A DNA stretch of 42,664 nucleotides from an uncultured Oscillospiraceae bacterium (GTDB lineage: Bacteria; Bacillota; Clostridia; Oscillospirales; Ruminococcaceae). The first letter of the stretch is position 1; every line of letters starts with the position of its first letter. Below the pieces are notes generated by a model that worked only from the letters and a program-made list of their open reading frames with translations, was not told where the DNA came from and did no database searches. Shown piece after piece: positions 1 through 7,556 of this stretch. The DNA is taken from positions 1 through 42,664 of the forward strand of contig CAJUMS010000020.1 of the NCBI GenBank assembly GCA_910587465.1, in the 5' to 3' direction. A program made the position numbers and the translations under genes.

Positions 1-245
1 TCTCCGTCAAGGTTTGTGAGTATCGAAAACCACTCCGAACGAAAGAATTCTTTCAGCTCAACGATTTGTTTCCGCAATTTTCGGTCATCCCGACTGTCGG
101 AATATTCTTTCGCCCATTTGCGGTAATCTTCGACCGCTTGAAGAATAATTGCGTTTGCCAATTCCTTGTAAGGGTCGGTATCCGTCGGTGACATGTTTTC
201 AACGGCTGCTCGAAACGTCACACCGTTCACTTTTATATGGTACAT
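1..245 (-). CDS. Small mobile-element-type hypothetical protein, C-terminus cut by the window edge
   Basis: An open frame of 81 codons runs off the left edge; the ATG is at 243-245. The visible product begins MYHIKVNGV and ends in a basic, aromatic stretch containing RKLRKQIVELKEFF and SEWFSILTN. I recognise this pattern (a short protein ending in an FFRSxWFxxLT motif) from conjugative and phage-like elements of gut Clostridia, where it has no assigned function. The Shine-Dalgarno AAAGGAAG sits about 14 nt upstream. A tiny upstream frame (MTKSKKRKEVD) ends just before the ATG, so translation may be coupled. The gene lies next to a tRNA-Leu gene, a common integration site. The family call is from memory; the reading frame is seen directly. 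Confidence 0.6.
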   Translation of the reverse strand, partial: MYHIKVNGVTFRAAVENMSPTDTDPYKELANAIILQAVEDYRKWAKEYSDSRDDRKLRKQIVELKEFFRSEWFSILTNLDG

Positions 246-370
246 GATTTGCTAATCAACTTCCTTTCGTTTTTTTGATTTCGTCATTTTGACCAAATTC
301 AACTGCAAAAATTTTGTTGCCAAAAGGGTTCAAATCCCGTCAAAAGTTTTTTTGTCAGGGTTCTGAAAAC

Positions 371-423
371 AAAAAAGCGCCCATGAATAATCTCTCCGGT
401 TAGAGAGATCACTCACAGGCGCT
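371..423 (-). terminator. Rho-independent terminator (minus strand)
   Basis: An outer stem AGCGCC/GGCGCT (376-381 with 418-423) encloses an inner stem ATCTCTC/GAGAGAT (390-396 with 403-409). On the minus strand the stem is followed by TTTTTTG. It lies between the tRNA-Leu gene and the edge gene, so it insulates the mobile-element gene from tRNA transcription or acts as a leader attenuator. Confidence 0.7.
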
Positions 424-532
424 CTGTGCATATTGTCCAAAATCTACTTGAAAAATTTTACATGGGAGGGTTCAAGTCCACTTTTGTGTCGAAAATATCT
501 ACGGATGAGAACTCTTGTTTTTCACAAGATTT

Positions 533-570
533 ATGCCCACAAATGGCTTTGTACAGCCGTTTGTGGGCAT
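533..570. terminator. Strong hairpin downstream of tRNA-Leu
   Basis: Fifteen-base arms (533-547 and 556-570) pair with a single G-T wobble around an 8-base loop. A T-run follows a few bases later on the plus strand (577-582), whereas the minus side has only a weak T-rich tail. It probably ends the tRNA transcript, but the orientation is uncertain. Confidence 0.5.
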
Positions 571-594
571 AATATCTTTTTTGTCAGTGTTTCA

Positions 595-681
595 TGGTGC
601 CGGTGGTGGGACTTGAACCCACACGATGTTGCCATCAACGGATTTTGAGTCCGTCTCGTCTGCCAATTCCAACACACCGGC
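595..681 (-). tRNA. tRNA-Leu (anticodon CAA)
   Basis: On the minus strand a full cloverleaf can be folded: acceptor GCCGGTG pairing with CACCGGC, anticodon stem ACGGA/TCCGT around the loop CTCAAAA (anticodon CAA, reads UUG), a long variable arm typical of class II tRNAs, T-arm GTGGG-TTCAAGT-CCCAC, and an encoded CCA end at 595-597. The length of 87 nt fits tRNA-Leu. A consensus promoter lies just upstream. Confidence 0.97.
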
Positions 682-696
682 TTATATCACCTAAAT

Positions 697-725
697 ATTA
701 TAACACACTTCCACATTTTTGTCAA
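697..725 (-). promoter_or_regulatory. Sigma-A promoter of tRNA-Leu
   Basis: TTGACA (720-725), a 17-base spacer and TATAAT (697-702) on the minus strand, about 16 bases before the mature tRNA 5' end. This is a perfect match to the consensus for a stable-RNA gene. Confidence 0.9.
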
Positions 726-750
726 GGGGGATAATATAAATTTTCAAAAT

Positions 751-790
751 AAAAACAGTCTGCCAAGTGAACAAGTTCTGCTTGGCAGAC
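751..790 (-). terminator. Terminator after the TIR/DUF6273 gene
   Basis: Ten-base arms GTCTGCCAAG (758-767) and CTTGGCAGAC (781-790) pair perfectly. On the minus strand they are followed by TGTTTTTATTTT. It lies a few bases after the stop codon at 797. Confidence 0.85.
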
Positions 791-796
791 CGTATT

Positions 797-1822
797 CTAA
801 TCTCCGATATATATCCACATTGCGATTATAACGCAATTTTGGATGGTCGTGTCGACGTTCGGCGAAAGCTCGTTTCCGCGTTCGTCATAAAACTGCGTCA
901 ATGGGCGATCGCGTCCCCAGCAGAACAGCTGTCCGTAATTTTCGGGCAGCTTTTTCTGCGCGTAGATTGAAAGATATGTTTTGTCAAGAATATCGCCGTA
1001 GTACGGAGTACTTTTCGCTTCGGAGGTGTTGAGCAGAAATACCTTGTCGAATATTCCGCTGCCGGACGTGCCGATATAGTTATAATCTCCCGAGACCGTT
1101 TCAAAGACGGATGTGCGTATCTGCGTCTTTTCGTTGTCGTTGAACGCGTCCTCGCAGAAATCGCCGTTGAGCCATTCGCGCAGGGCACTGTTCTCCCATG
1201 TGCAGTCGGGGTCGTTATCGTCGAACGGCTGATAGTCAATGATATTCGTTCTTACAAAAGCCATATCCCCTTGGATATCCATGACCTTCCAGCGGAGCGC
1301 TGATATATATTTTTCGTTGTAATCATAATATCTTCCGAACTCGAAATCAAACGGTTTTGTGCGGATATATTTGTTGCGCACACGCGTCAGCTGATCGGAC
1401 GCGTCTTCGTAGCCTTTGGCGATTTTCAGGTAAAGACATGCTTTTTCCAGCTTGCCATTTTCCTCAAGCTCCAGTCCGTGATAATAACAGGCGCGGCGAT
1501 ACTGGTTTTCGCTGTCCTCGTAGCCGATCAGCTCATAAAATTCCGATGAGGCGGTGTAATACTCGCCGTTTTCCAACAGCTGCTGCGTCTTTTGATAGCG
1601 GCATTGGAGCAACATTCCACGCGAATCCGAATAGTCTCCCAGACGTTCAAAAGCTCGCTCCGCCATGCCATATTCGCCTTTTTCCAGCATATCCGCCGCT
1701 GAACGGTATTTGCACTTGCTTACCATTTCCGAGGAATTTTTGTAGTCGCCGAGAGCGGTGAAGATAAGCTCGGCTTCCGCGTAATCGCCGCTTTCAAGGC
1801 AGGTATTGGCTTTGTTGTATTT
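797..1822 (-). pseudogene. C-terminal part of a broken TIR/TPR gene: GDY repeats plus DUF6273 domain
   Basis: This is the third piece of one interrupted gene. From about 1822 the frame reads KYNKANTCLESGDYAEAE and continues through several copies of a TPR-like unit with the signature LGDYxxS or EKGEYxxA. The last 170 or so residues match the DUF6273 pattern: WKVMDIQGDMAFV, then TWENSALREWLNGDF, AFNDNEKTQI and FLLNTSEAKS. No function is assigned to that domain; it is common in Clostridia as the C-terminal module of cell-surface and repeat proteins. The piece is out of frame with the preceding one because of a run of six T (plus strand 1820-1825); five would join them. If made alone it would start at the ATG at 1726, but I see no ribosome site that favours this. 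Confidence 0.8.
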
Positions 1823-2810
1823 TTTCGTCCTTTTCCCGGGACAAGGTATCCGTTGAGCTGACCGAGACGGTGCTTTGTGTGGAGACCTCTACGACAGGTG
1901 CGGGCTTTCGGTGGACATTCACCGATACAATGACTGTCACCGCGGCGGCGAGCAGTGCCGCTCCTCCCGCAGCGAACGGCAGGTAATTTTTCCATGTCCT
2001 CGGTTCGTCGTCCGTGAATGTTACGGTCGGCATTGCGGGCAGCTCCGCGATCCTTGCGGCGCATTTTTCGGCGAGAGCGGGCGCGTCCTTATAGTCGCCC
2101 AGCGAACGCAGACTATGCTCCGCGGAGCGCAGTATCGCGGTGTCGACACTTTCCGAGACTGCCTTTGCGGCGAGCTCGTATACGCCATCACGGCGCTTTA
2201 TCTCGCTTTTTTCGCGGAGTTCGTCTATTTCTTTCTCGGCTCTCTCCGCAAGCTCCGCCGCGTCGGCGTAATTTCCGAGAGTGCGCAGGTCTGCAGCGGC
2301 GGCTGAAAGCTCGCGCTCGTTATCGCCGACGTTGTTGAGCCGCGCGGTGAATTTCCTGTACAGCAAACGATTGCTGCGCTCCTTTAAACGCGCGCGCAGA
2401 GGCTCGCTGCCGTAATGCATGGCAAGTCGGTAATTCTCGGAGACCGCGAAGTTTTCCGTCATATCGTCGAGCGAGTTTTCGTTCGCCAGCTTATACTCCG
2501 CGAGGAGCCGTATAACATACGCTCCCGCGTTATTCGGAGACTTTGAGAGGAGCTGCGCGCATATGTCCTCCGCGCGGCGTATCAATGGATCATTTTCAAT
2601 GTCGCCGCGAACGTTGCGGACAGCAACAGTCATTTCTCCCGTGACCGCTTTTATCGCGGAAATAAGGTCGCTCTCCGCGCCGAGCCGCGACATATCAAGC
2701 GCCTGTAATTTCGACAGCTCCTCGGGCAGCTCGGACGGCGGCATATCGCTCAGCACGGGGATTATCGTCTTGCCCGAAAGCTCGGAAAATCTGCTCCACG
2801 CATTTCTTAC
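1794..2810 (-). pseudogene. Middle part of the broken TIR gene: end of TIR domain, helical repeats, membrane segment
   Basis: This piece is in the same frame as the upstream one, separated only by a TAG at 2811-2813. It opens with VRNAWSRFSEL and GKTIIPVLSDM, the normal end of the TIR fold in this family, then PEELSKLQALDMSRLG. After that come about 200 residues of charged helical repeats (LRTLGNYADAAELAERA and LRSLGDYKDAPALAEKC are two copies of one unit). One hydrophobic segment follows near the end (YLPFAAGGAALLAAAVTVI), so the C-terminal part may lie outside the cell or be anchored. The frame then leaves the true one in an A6 run (minus strand) and stops at 1794. The conserved Glu of VKNEWSRF in relatives is Ala here (from memory of the family). 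Confidence 0.75.
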
Positions 2811-3518
2811 CTACACGTCTTCAAAGCTCTCTGCGCTTGTTCCCACAACGATCATAACACGCGCGGAGGTGAGCGCCGCGAATATGTACGGCTCCCATTC
2901 GCCGCCCGATTTATCCTCAAGGGTCTTCTGTGGCGAAAACACGCGGAAACCTTCGACGGTAAGCCGCGAATACAACCTCGCCGCAATGACCGAATCCATA
3001 ACGCGACGTCCGTTTTGGTCGACCTCGCGTGCACAAAGGTAGATATCGTATTCCGCGCATCCCGAAAGCTCCACGCCTTCGCGGCGTACGCGGTCTATCT
3101 GCTCCGCCCTCCGCTCCATAAATTCGCGGGTCTCTTCGTTGGCAAATTTAAGCGCGAGCTTGTAATCCTCGTCGGACAATACGGAATGTGCCTGTATGCG
3201 GTTGAGCGAAACGCTCCCGTCGGGTGAAAGCTCCGCGCCGTAACGGCAGAGGGTGAGCGCCCAGTACAAATCCGCGTCCGTCGGCGCGAGACGGATAAGC
3301 TCCTCGTAGAGCGCTATTGCCTTGTCATAGCGGTACTCGCGGCGGAGCGTTTCCGCGCGTGCGCACAGCTCCGCCTTTTCCGCACTGTCAAGGAGCGGAA
3401 CGCTTTGTATAGTGCCGCAGAATTTACAGCGGCAAAGCGACTTACCCTCAACAAGCTCAAGGATAGTTTTTGTCAATAGAAGCGGTTGGTATAGGATACC
3501 GAAAAAACAGCGATCCAT
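2811..3518 (-). pseudogene. N-terminal part of the broken TIR gene: half zinc ribbon, TPR, TIR domain, ends at in-frame TAG
   Basis: The piece carries the second half of a zinc ribbon (CRCKFCGTIQ), a TPR-like helix pair (YDKAIALYEELIRLAPTD, DLYWALTLCRYG), a spacer, then a TIR domain: CAEYDIYLCAREVD, MDSVIAARLYSRL, KTLEDKSGGEWEPYIFAAL, ARVMIVVGTS. This layout matches a TIR-domain family common in gut Firmicutes. The frame stops at TAG where relatives have Trp (FxxVWVKNEWSRF), a single-base change from TGG. The first zinc-ribbon Cys pair is missing, and the only ATG (3518) lies inside the terminator of the preceding gene, so the 5' end and promoter appear lost. The true homologous part starts near 3470. 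Bacterial TIR domains often cleave NAD in anti-phage or signalling roles; activity is unlikely here. Confidence 0.78.
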
Positions 3519-3532
3519 AAAAGGATCGCTGT
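3502..3532 (-). terminator. Terminator of the isomerase-xylB operon
   Basis: Arms ACAGCGATCC (3507-3516) and GGATCGCTGT (3523-3532) pair perfectly around a 6-base loop and are followed on the minus strand by TTTTTTC. It lies 23 bases after the isomerase stop codon. Confidence 0.88.
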
Positions 3533-3555
3533 ATTATAGATACTATATAGAATTA

Positions 3556-5043
3556 TCAAAAAGGTCTTTCGGTAGGATACGGAAGCGATTTCGGCTGATT
3601 GTAGGCGATATCGCCGATACCGAGCATTTTCAGCACCTCGAAGATTAGATTTCCGCAGTGGCTGAACGCTACAGCGCCGTGATGGGGATAGCGTTTCTGT
3701 ATCAGCACGTGACGGTAAAATCTTCCCATTTCGGGAATAGCGAACACGCCAATTCCTCCGAACGAGCGCGTCTTTACGGGGAGCACCTCGCCTTCCGCAA
3801 CATACGCGCGGAGTGTGCCCTCGCTGTCACATTGCAAACGGAAGAACGTGATGTCCGAAGCGGCGATATCCCCCTCGAGAGTGCCGCGGGTGAAATCGGG
3901 CTCGGAATCCTTAGGCTCAAGAAGTCTGTGCTGGATAAGCTGATACTTGACCGCACGATCCGCGCAGAGCTTGCAGGCTGGAGTATTGCCGCAGTGGAAG
4001 CCCATAAACGTATCGGTCAGCTGATATGAGAACTTGCCCTCAATATCCTGCTTGTACAAGTCTGCTGGCACGGAATTGTTGATGTCGAGCAATGTTACCG
4101 TGTCGCCGGTAATGCACATTCCGATATACTCGCTGAGCGCACCGTATATATCAACCTCGCACGAAACGGGGATACCGCGCGATACCAGACGAGAGTTTAC
4201 ATAGCACGGTTCAAATCCGAACGCCTCGGGGAACGCAGGCCAGCACTTGTCGGCAAACGCGACGTATTTACGTGAACCTTTGTGTTTCTCCGCCCAGTCG
4301 AGCAGCGTAATCTCGAGCTGCGCCATGCGCGCGTTCATCTCGGCGTAGTACTTGCCTTCGCCCATTTCCTCCGCCATTTCCTTGCAGATATCGGGAATTC
4401 TCGGGTCGTCGGTGTGAGCCTTGTACGAAACGAGCAAGTCAAGCTCGGAGTTCTCCTCGATCTCAACGCCAAGCTCATATAAACCCTTGATAGGTGCGTT
4501 GCAGGCGAAGAAGTCTTGCGGGCGAGGTCCGAATGTGATAATCTTCAGACCGGACAAGCCTATAAGTGTACGCGCGATAGGAACGAATTCGCCGATCATC
4601 TTCGCGATATCCTCGGCGGTTCCGACGGGGTACTCGGGAAGATACGCTTTCAAGTGGCGCATACCGAGATTGTACGAGCAGTTCAGCATACCGCAATACG
4701 CGTCGCCGCGCCCGTTGATAAGGTCGTCGCCCGTTTCCTCGGCGGCTGCCGCGTACATTACGGGACCGTCAAACTTTTTCGCGATAAGTGTTTCGGGAGT
4801 TTCCGGACCAAAATTTCCGAGGAATACAACAAGCGCATTGCAGCCGGCCGCGTTTACCTCGTCAACGGCTTTGAGCATATCAAGCTCGTTTTCAACTGTG
4901 GTCTTGCACTCGTAAACGTCGATACCCGCCTTGCCGCAAGCCTCAACAACAGCCGCTCTGCGGCGCTCCGAGAGCGAGATGATGAAGCAGTCACGCGATA
5001 CGGCAATAATACCGAGCTTTACCTGTGGAATGTTAGTAAGCAT
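3556..5043 (-). CDS. L-fucose/L-arabinose isomerase family protein
   Basis: The product is 495 residues long, the usual size for the FucI/AraA fold. It begins MLTNIPQVKLGIIAVSRDCF and carries family landmarks: VVFLGNFGPETPE in the N-terminal domain, KCWPAFPEAFGFEPC with the probable metal-ligand Glu in the middle, and GCxFSHCGN-like GAVAFSHCGNLIFEVLKMLG near the end. The ATG at 5043 was chosen because GGAGG lies 8 bases upstream; the TTG at 5058 falls inside that ribosome site. The gene follows the xylulokinase gene by 17 bases and shares its terminator. In relatives, isomerases of this group act on L-fucose, L-arabinose or D-arabinose-type sugars. With a xylulokinase partner, a pentose isomerised to a xylulose-like ketose is the likely substrate, but the exact sugar cannot be read from the sequence. 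Confidence 0.88.
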   Translation of the reverse strand: MLTNIPQVKLGIIAVSRDCFIISLSERRRAAVVEACGKAGIDVYECKTTVENELDMLKAVDEVNAAGCNALVVFLGNFGPETPETLIAKKFDGPVMYAAAAEETGDDLINGRGDAYCGMLNCSYNLGMRHLKAYLPEYPVGTAEDIAKMIGEFVPIARTLIGLSGLKIITFGPRPQDFFACNAPIKGLYELGVEIEENSELDLLVSYKAHTDDPRIPDICKEMAEEMGEGKYYAEMNARMAQLEITLLDWAEKHKGSRKYVAFADKCWPAFPEAFGFEPCYVNSRLVSRGIPVSCEVDIYGALSEYIGMCITGDTVTLLDINNSVPADLYKQDIEGKFSYQLTDTFMGFHCGNTPACKLCADRAVKYQLIQHRLLEPKDSEPDFTRGTLEGDIAASDITFFRLQCDSEGTLRAYVAEGEVLPVKTRSFGGIGVFAIPEMGRFYRHVLIQKRYPHHGAVAFSHCGNLIFEVLKMLGIGDIAYNQPKSLPYPTERPF

Positions 5044-5060
5044 AACAAATACCTCCAAAA

Positions 5061-6542
5061 TTACATTTTATTTAAAATAGGGAAAAGCCCCTTTAACGCA
5101 GGATAAATTTGCCTGAACTGCTTGTAGCGTTCCTCGTAAAGCGCGGCAAGTTCGGGTTCGGGAGAGATAGTCTCCTTGATCTTCAGCAGCTCGGTCGACG
5201 CCTGCTGAACGTTTTGCCATTCACCGCAGGCTACTGCCGCAAGAATCGCGCCGCCGTAGCCGGGACCTTCCTCGGTCTCGACGGTGCAGATGTCGATGTT
5301 CAGAACGTTCGCGAATATTTTACGCCAGAGGGCGCTTTTCGCGCCGCCGCCGCAGATACGGCTTATTTCGATGTTCAGCCCCAGCGACTTCGCGACCTCG
5401 AACGAATCCCTCATCGCGAACGCAACGCCCTCGAGCACTGCGAGCTTCATTGCCGTGCGGTCGGTGTCCATTGACAGACCGATGAACGTGCCGCGGGCTT
5501 CGGTATCGTTTATCGGCGAACGCTCGCCCATAAGGTACGGGAGGAAGAAAACGCGGTTCTTTCCGAGCAGCTCGGTAGGTATCTCATCCTCCTCGCCGTT
5601 GTAGTCGGTTGAGCCGAGAACGCTCTCCTGCCACCATTTGTTGCAGCTTGCTGCCGAGAGCATACAGCCCATAAGGTGAAAGTTGCCGTCGGCATGAGCG
5701 AACGCGTGGAGCGCGTTGTTCGGGTCGACGCGGAAATCATTGGAGGTGATGAATATCGTGCCCGACGTGCCGAGCGAAATGTTGCAAATCCCGCTGCCGA
5801 CCGTTCCCGTGCCTACCGCCGCGCCCGCGTTGTCGCCAGCACCCGCGCATACCTTAACCGTACCAGACAATCCCAGCTCTCGGGCTACGCTTTCTTTAAG
5901 CGTACCGACCGACTGACTGCTCTCGTATATCTCGGGAAGCTGCTCGATTTTCAAGTCGCAGATGTCAAGCATTTCCTTGCTCCAGCGCTTGTTCTTCACA
6001 TCGAACAGCAGCATTCCAGACGCGTCCGAAACGTCCGTACAGAACGTTCCCGTAAACATATAGTTGATATAGTCCTTAGGGAGCATAACTTTGACGATCT
6101 TCGCGAAATTTTCGGGCTCGTGCTTCTTCACCCACAGCACCTTAGGCGCGGTAAAGCCCGCGAACGCGATATTCGCGGTGTATTCGGAGAGCTTATCCTT
6201 GCCGATGACTGTGTTGAGGTAATCGGTTTCCTTGTTAGTCCTACCGTCATTCCAGAGAATGGCGGGGCGGATAACCTTGTCATTCTCATCGAGTATGACA
6301 AGACCGTGCATCTGTCCGCAGCAGCCTATTCCCGCGATCTGCGCCTTGTCGACGTCGGCGGTAAGCTCGCGTATTCCCGTAACTGTCTCCCTGAGCCAGT
6401 CCTCGGGGTTCTGCTCCGACCAACCCGCCTGCGGGAAGAACAGCGGATATTCGCGCGAAACGGTTTTAAGTATCGCGCCTTTTTCGTCCATAAGCAGCAG
6501 CTTGACGGACGAGGTTCCCAAGTCAATACCAATATAAAGCAT
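5061..6542 (-). CDS. xylB: Xylulokinase (FGGY carbohydrate kinase)
   Basis: The 493-residue product has the FGGY kinase layout. The N-terminal ATPase fold starts YIGIDLGTSSVKLLLMDEKG, AGWSEQNPEDW marks the XylB branch, and IGCCGQMHGLVILDEN holds the substrate contact QMHG of xylulokinases. The C-terminal ATP-binding domain includes AGAGDNAGAAVGTGTV and RICGGGAKSALWRKIFANV. It would phosphorylate D-xylulose to D-xylulose 5-phosphate in the cytoplasm, feeding the pentose phosphate pathway. It is the first gene of a two-gene operon with the FucI-like isomerase 17 bases downstream. The ribosome site is weak (GAAAGGGAAAT). I found no clear promoter or operator in the 93 bases before it. Other FGGY kinases (ribulo-, rhamnulo-, fuculokinase) are possible, but QMHG favours xylulose. 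Confidence 0.92.
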   Translation of the reverse strand: MLYIGIDLGTSSVKLLLMDEKGAILKTVSREYPLFFPQAGWSEQNPEDWLRETVTGIRELTADVDKAQIAGIGCCGQMHGLVILDENDKVIRPAILWNDGRTNKETDYLNTVIGKDKLSEYTANIAFAGFTAPKVLWVKKHEPENFAKIVKVMLPKDYINYMFTGTFCTDVSDASGMLLFDVKNKRWSKEMLDICDLKIEQLPEIYESSQSVGTLKESVARELGLSGTVKVCAGAGDNAGAAVGTGTVGSGICNISLGTSGTIFITSNDFRVDPNNALHAFAHADGNFHLMGCMLSAASCNKWWQESVLGSTDYNGEEDEIPTELLGKNRVFFLPYLMGERSPINDTEARGTFIGLSMDTDRTAMKLAVLEGVAFAMRDSFEVAKSLGLNIEISRICGGGAKSALWRKIFANVLNIDICTVETEEGPGYGGAILAAVACGEWQNVQQASTELLKIKETISPEPELAALYEERYKQFRQIYPALKGLFPILNKM

Positions 6543-6635
6543 ATTATTTCCCTTTCTTTCAGAAAATTATTTTTACTTTTGTCCTTAGTACTGCTTAATT
6601 TCGTCCGTCATACCAACTGAAAGTCGAAATATGTT

Positions 6636-7382
6636 TTATTTTCTTACGACGGGCATATAAGCGTACCCTGACTTATGCTCAAACGTATCGAATATTTCCA
6701 ACTCCTGCGCGCCGTTTTGAGCCATTTCAAAGCCGTGCGCAGGCATGAAATAATCCCTGATATACGCGAAAAGCTCCCATATATCACACTGCTCCTTGCT
6801 GACAAGCTGCGCGGTTTCTTTATTCGTGTATGCCCGAATATACAGCGAAGCGGGGTTTTTAAAAACCTCAACGCCGTCGGGCTGCTCCTCGGTCGTGACC
6901 TCTCGTACAAATCCGTATGCGCGGTATTTCACGGCACGCCAGAAATTTACACTTAAATTCACGTCATATATCGGAAGCGCGCATTCGGACAATTTGTTGA
7001 AAGCGGCTTGTTTGTCGTCCTCCGTCAGCGAATCTATCGCGGTGTTGAATTTTTCGTCGCTCTGGAAATCCTTTGCATAAAGTATCTTTCCCGCGAAAAT
7101 AGTTTCGGGTTTTTCGATAACCTCAAAGTGAGCTCCGCCTATCGTGATAGTTTCAACGACCTTTTCGGTCCGAATATCGGTATCCAATAAACTGTCTACG
7201 GAAACATGGAGTATCTGTGCCAGCAGCTTTAAATTATAAACGTCGGGCAAACACTCGCCGTTTTCCCATTTACTCACTGCTTGCTCCGAAACGCCTATTC
7301 TGAGAGCTATCTCTTTCTGAGAATAATTGTTCCTTGTCCGGAATTCCTTTACCCTTTTTCCAAAGTTGACCTGATTAAACAT
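6636..7382 (-). CDS. XRE-type regulator with GyrI-like ligand-binding domain
   Basis: The protein has 248 residues. Residues 1-70 form an XRE helix-turn-helix (NYSQKEIALRIGVSEQAVSKWENGECLPD). The C-terminal part (about 90-248) ends YIRAYTNKETAQLVSKEQ, IWELFAYIRDYFM, LEIFDTFEHKSGYAYMPV, a pattern of the GyrI-like/AraC effector-binding fold that holds small hydrophobic ligands. The ATG at 7382 follows an ideal AGGAGG; the upstream extension of this frame has no such site. It has its own promoter and stands alone between two unrelated minus-strand genes. A second protein with a GyrI-like domain, fused to AraC, lies at 19496. A sensor of small molecules or drugs is the usual role of this pairing; the ligand and targets are unknown. 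Confidence 0.85.
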   Translation of the reverse strand: MFNQVNFGKRVKEFRTRNNYSQKEIALRIGVSEQAVSKWENGECLPDVYNLKLLAQILHVSVDSLLDTDIRTEKVVETITIGGAHFEVIEKPETIFAGKILYAKDFQSDEKFNTAIDSLTEDDKQAAFNKLSECALPIYDVNLSVNFWRAVKYRAYGFVREVTTEEQPDGVEVFKNPASLYIRAYTNKETAQLVSKEQCDIWELFAYIRDYFMPAHGFEMAQNGAQELEIFDTFEHKSGYAYMPVVRK

Positions 7383-7436
7383 AATGTTTCCTCCTGTTAT
7401 AATGATTTTCTGCACGCTTTTCCTGCCTGCACCTTC

Positions 7437-7465
7437 ATTATAACCCATATTCTGAGAAAAAACAA
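7437..7465 (-). promoter_or_regulatory. Promoter of the XRE-GyrI-like gene
   Basis: TTGTTT (7460-7465), 17-base spacer, TATAAT (7437-7442) on the minus strand, 55 bases before the start codon. Confidence 0.7.
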
Positions 7466-7556
7466 TTATAAGTATGTTTATGGGAAAACGATTCAAACAC
7501 AACCGTGGGTTGTGTCGAAAGATATGATCTACCGCCTTGAGTTTTTATCGTCGAGC

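Noticed and set aside
433..648. 71-residue plus-strand open frame ending in RWWDLNPHDVAINGF
   Set aside because: Its end is the antisense of tRNA-Leu and it crosses a hairpin; a well-known false gene type.
5676..6620. 314-residue plus-strand open frame
   Set aside because: Antisense to xylB, which is complete and well conserved.
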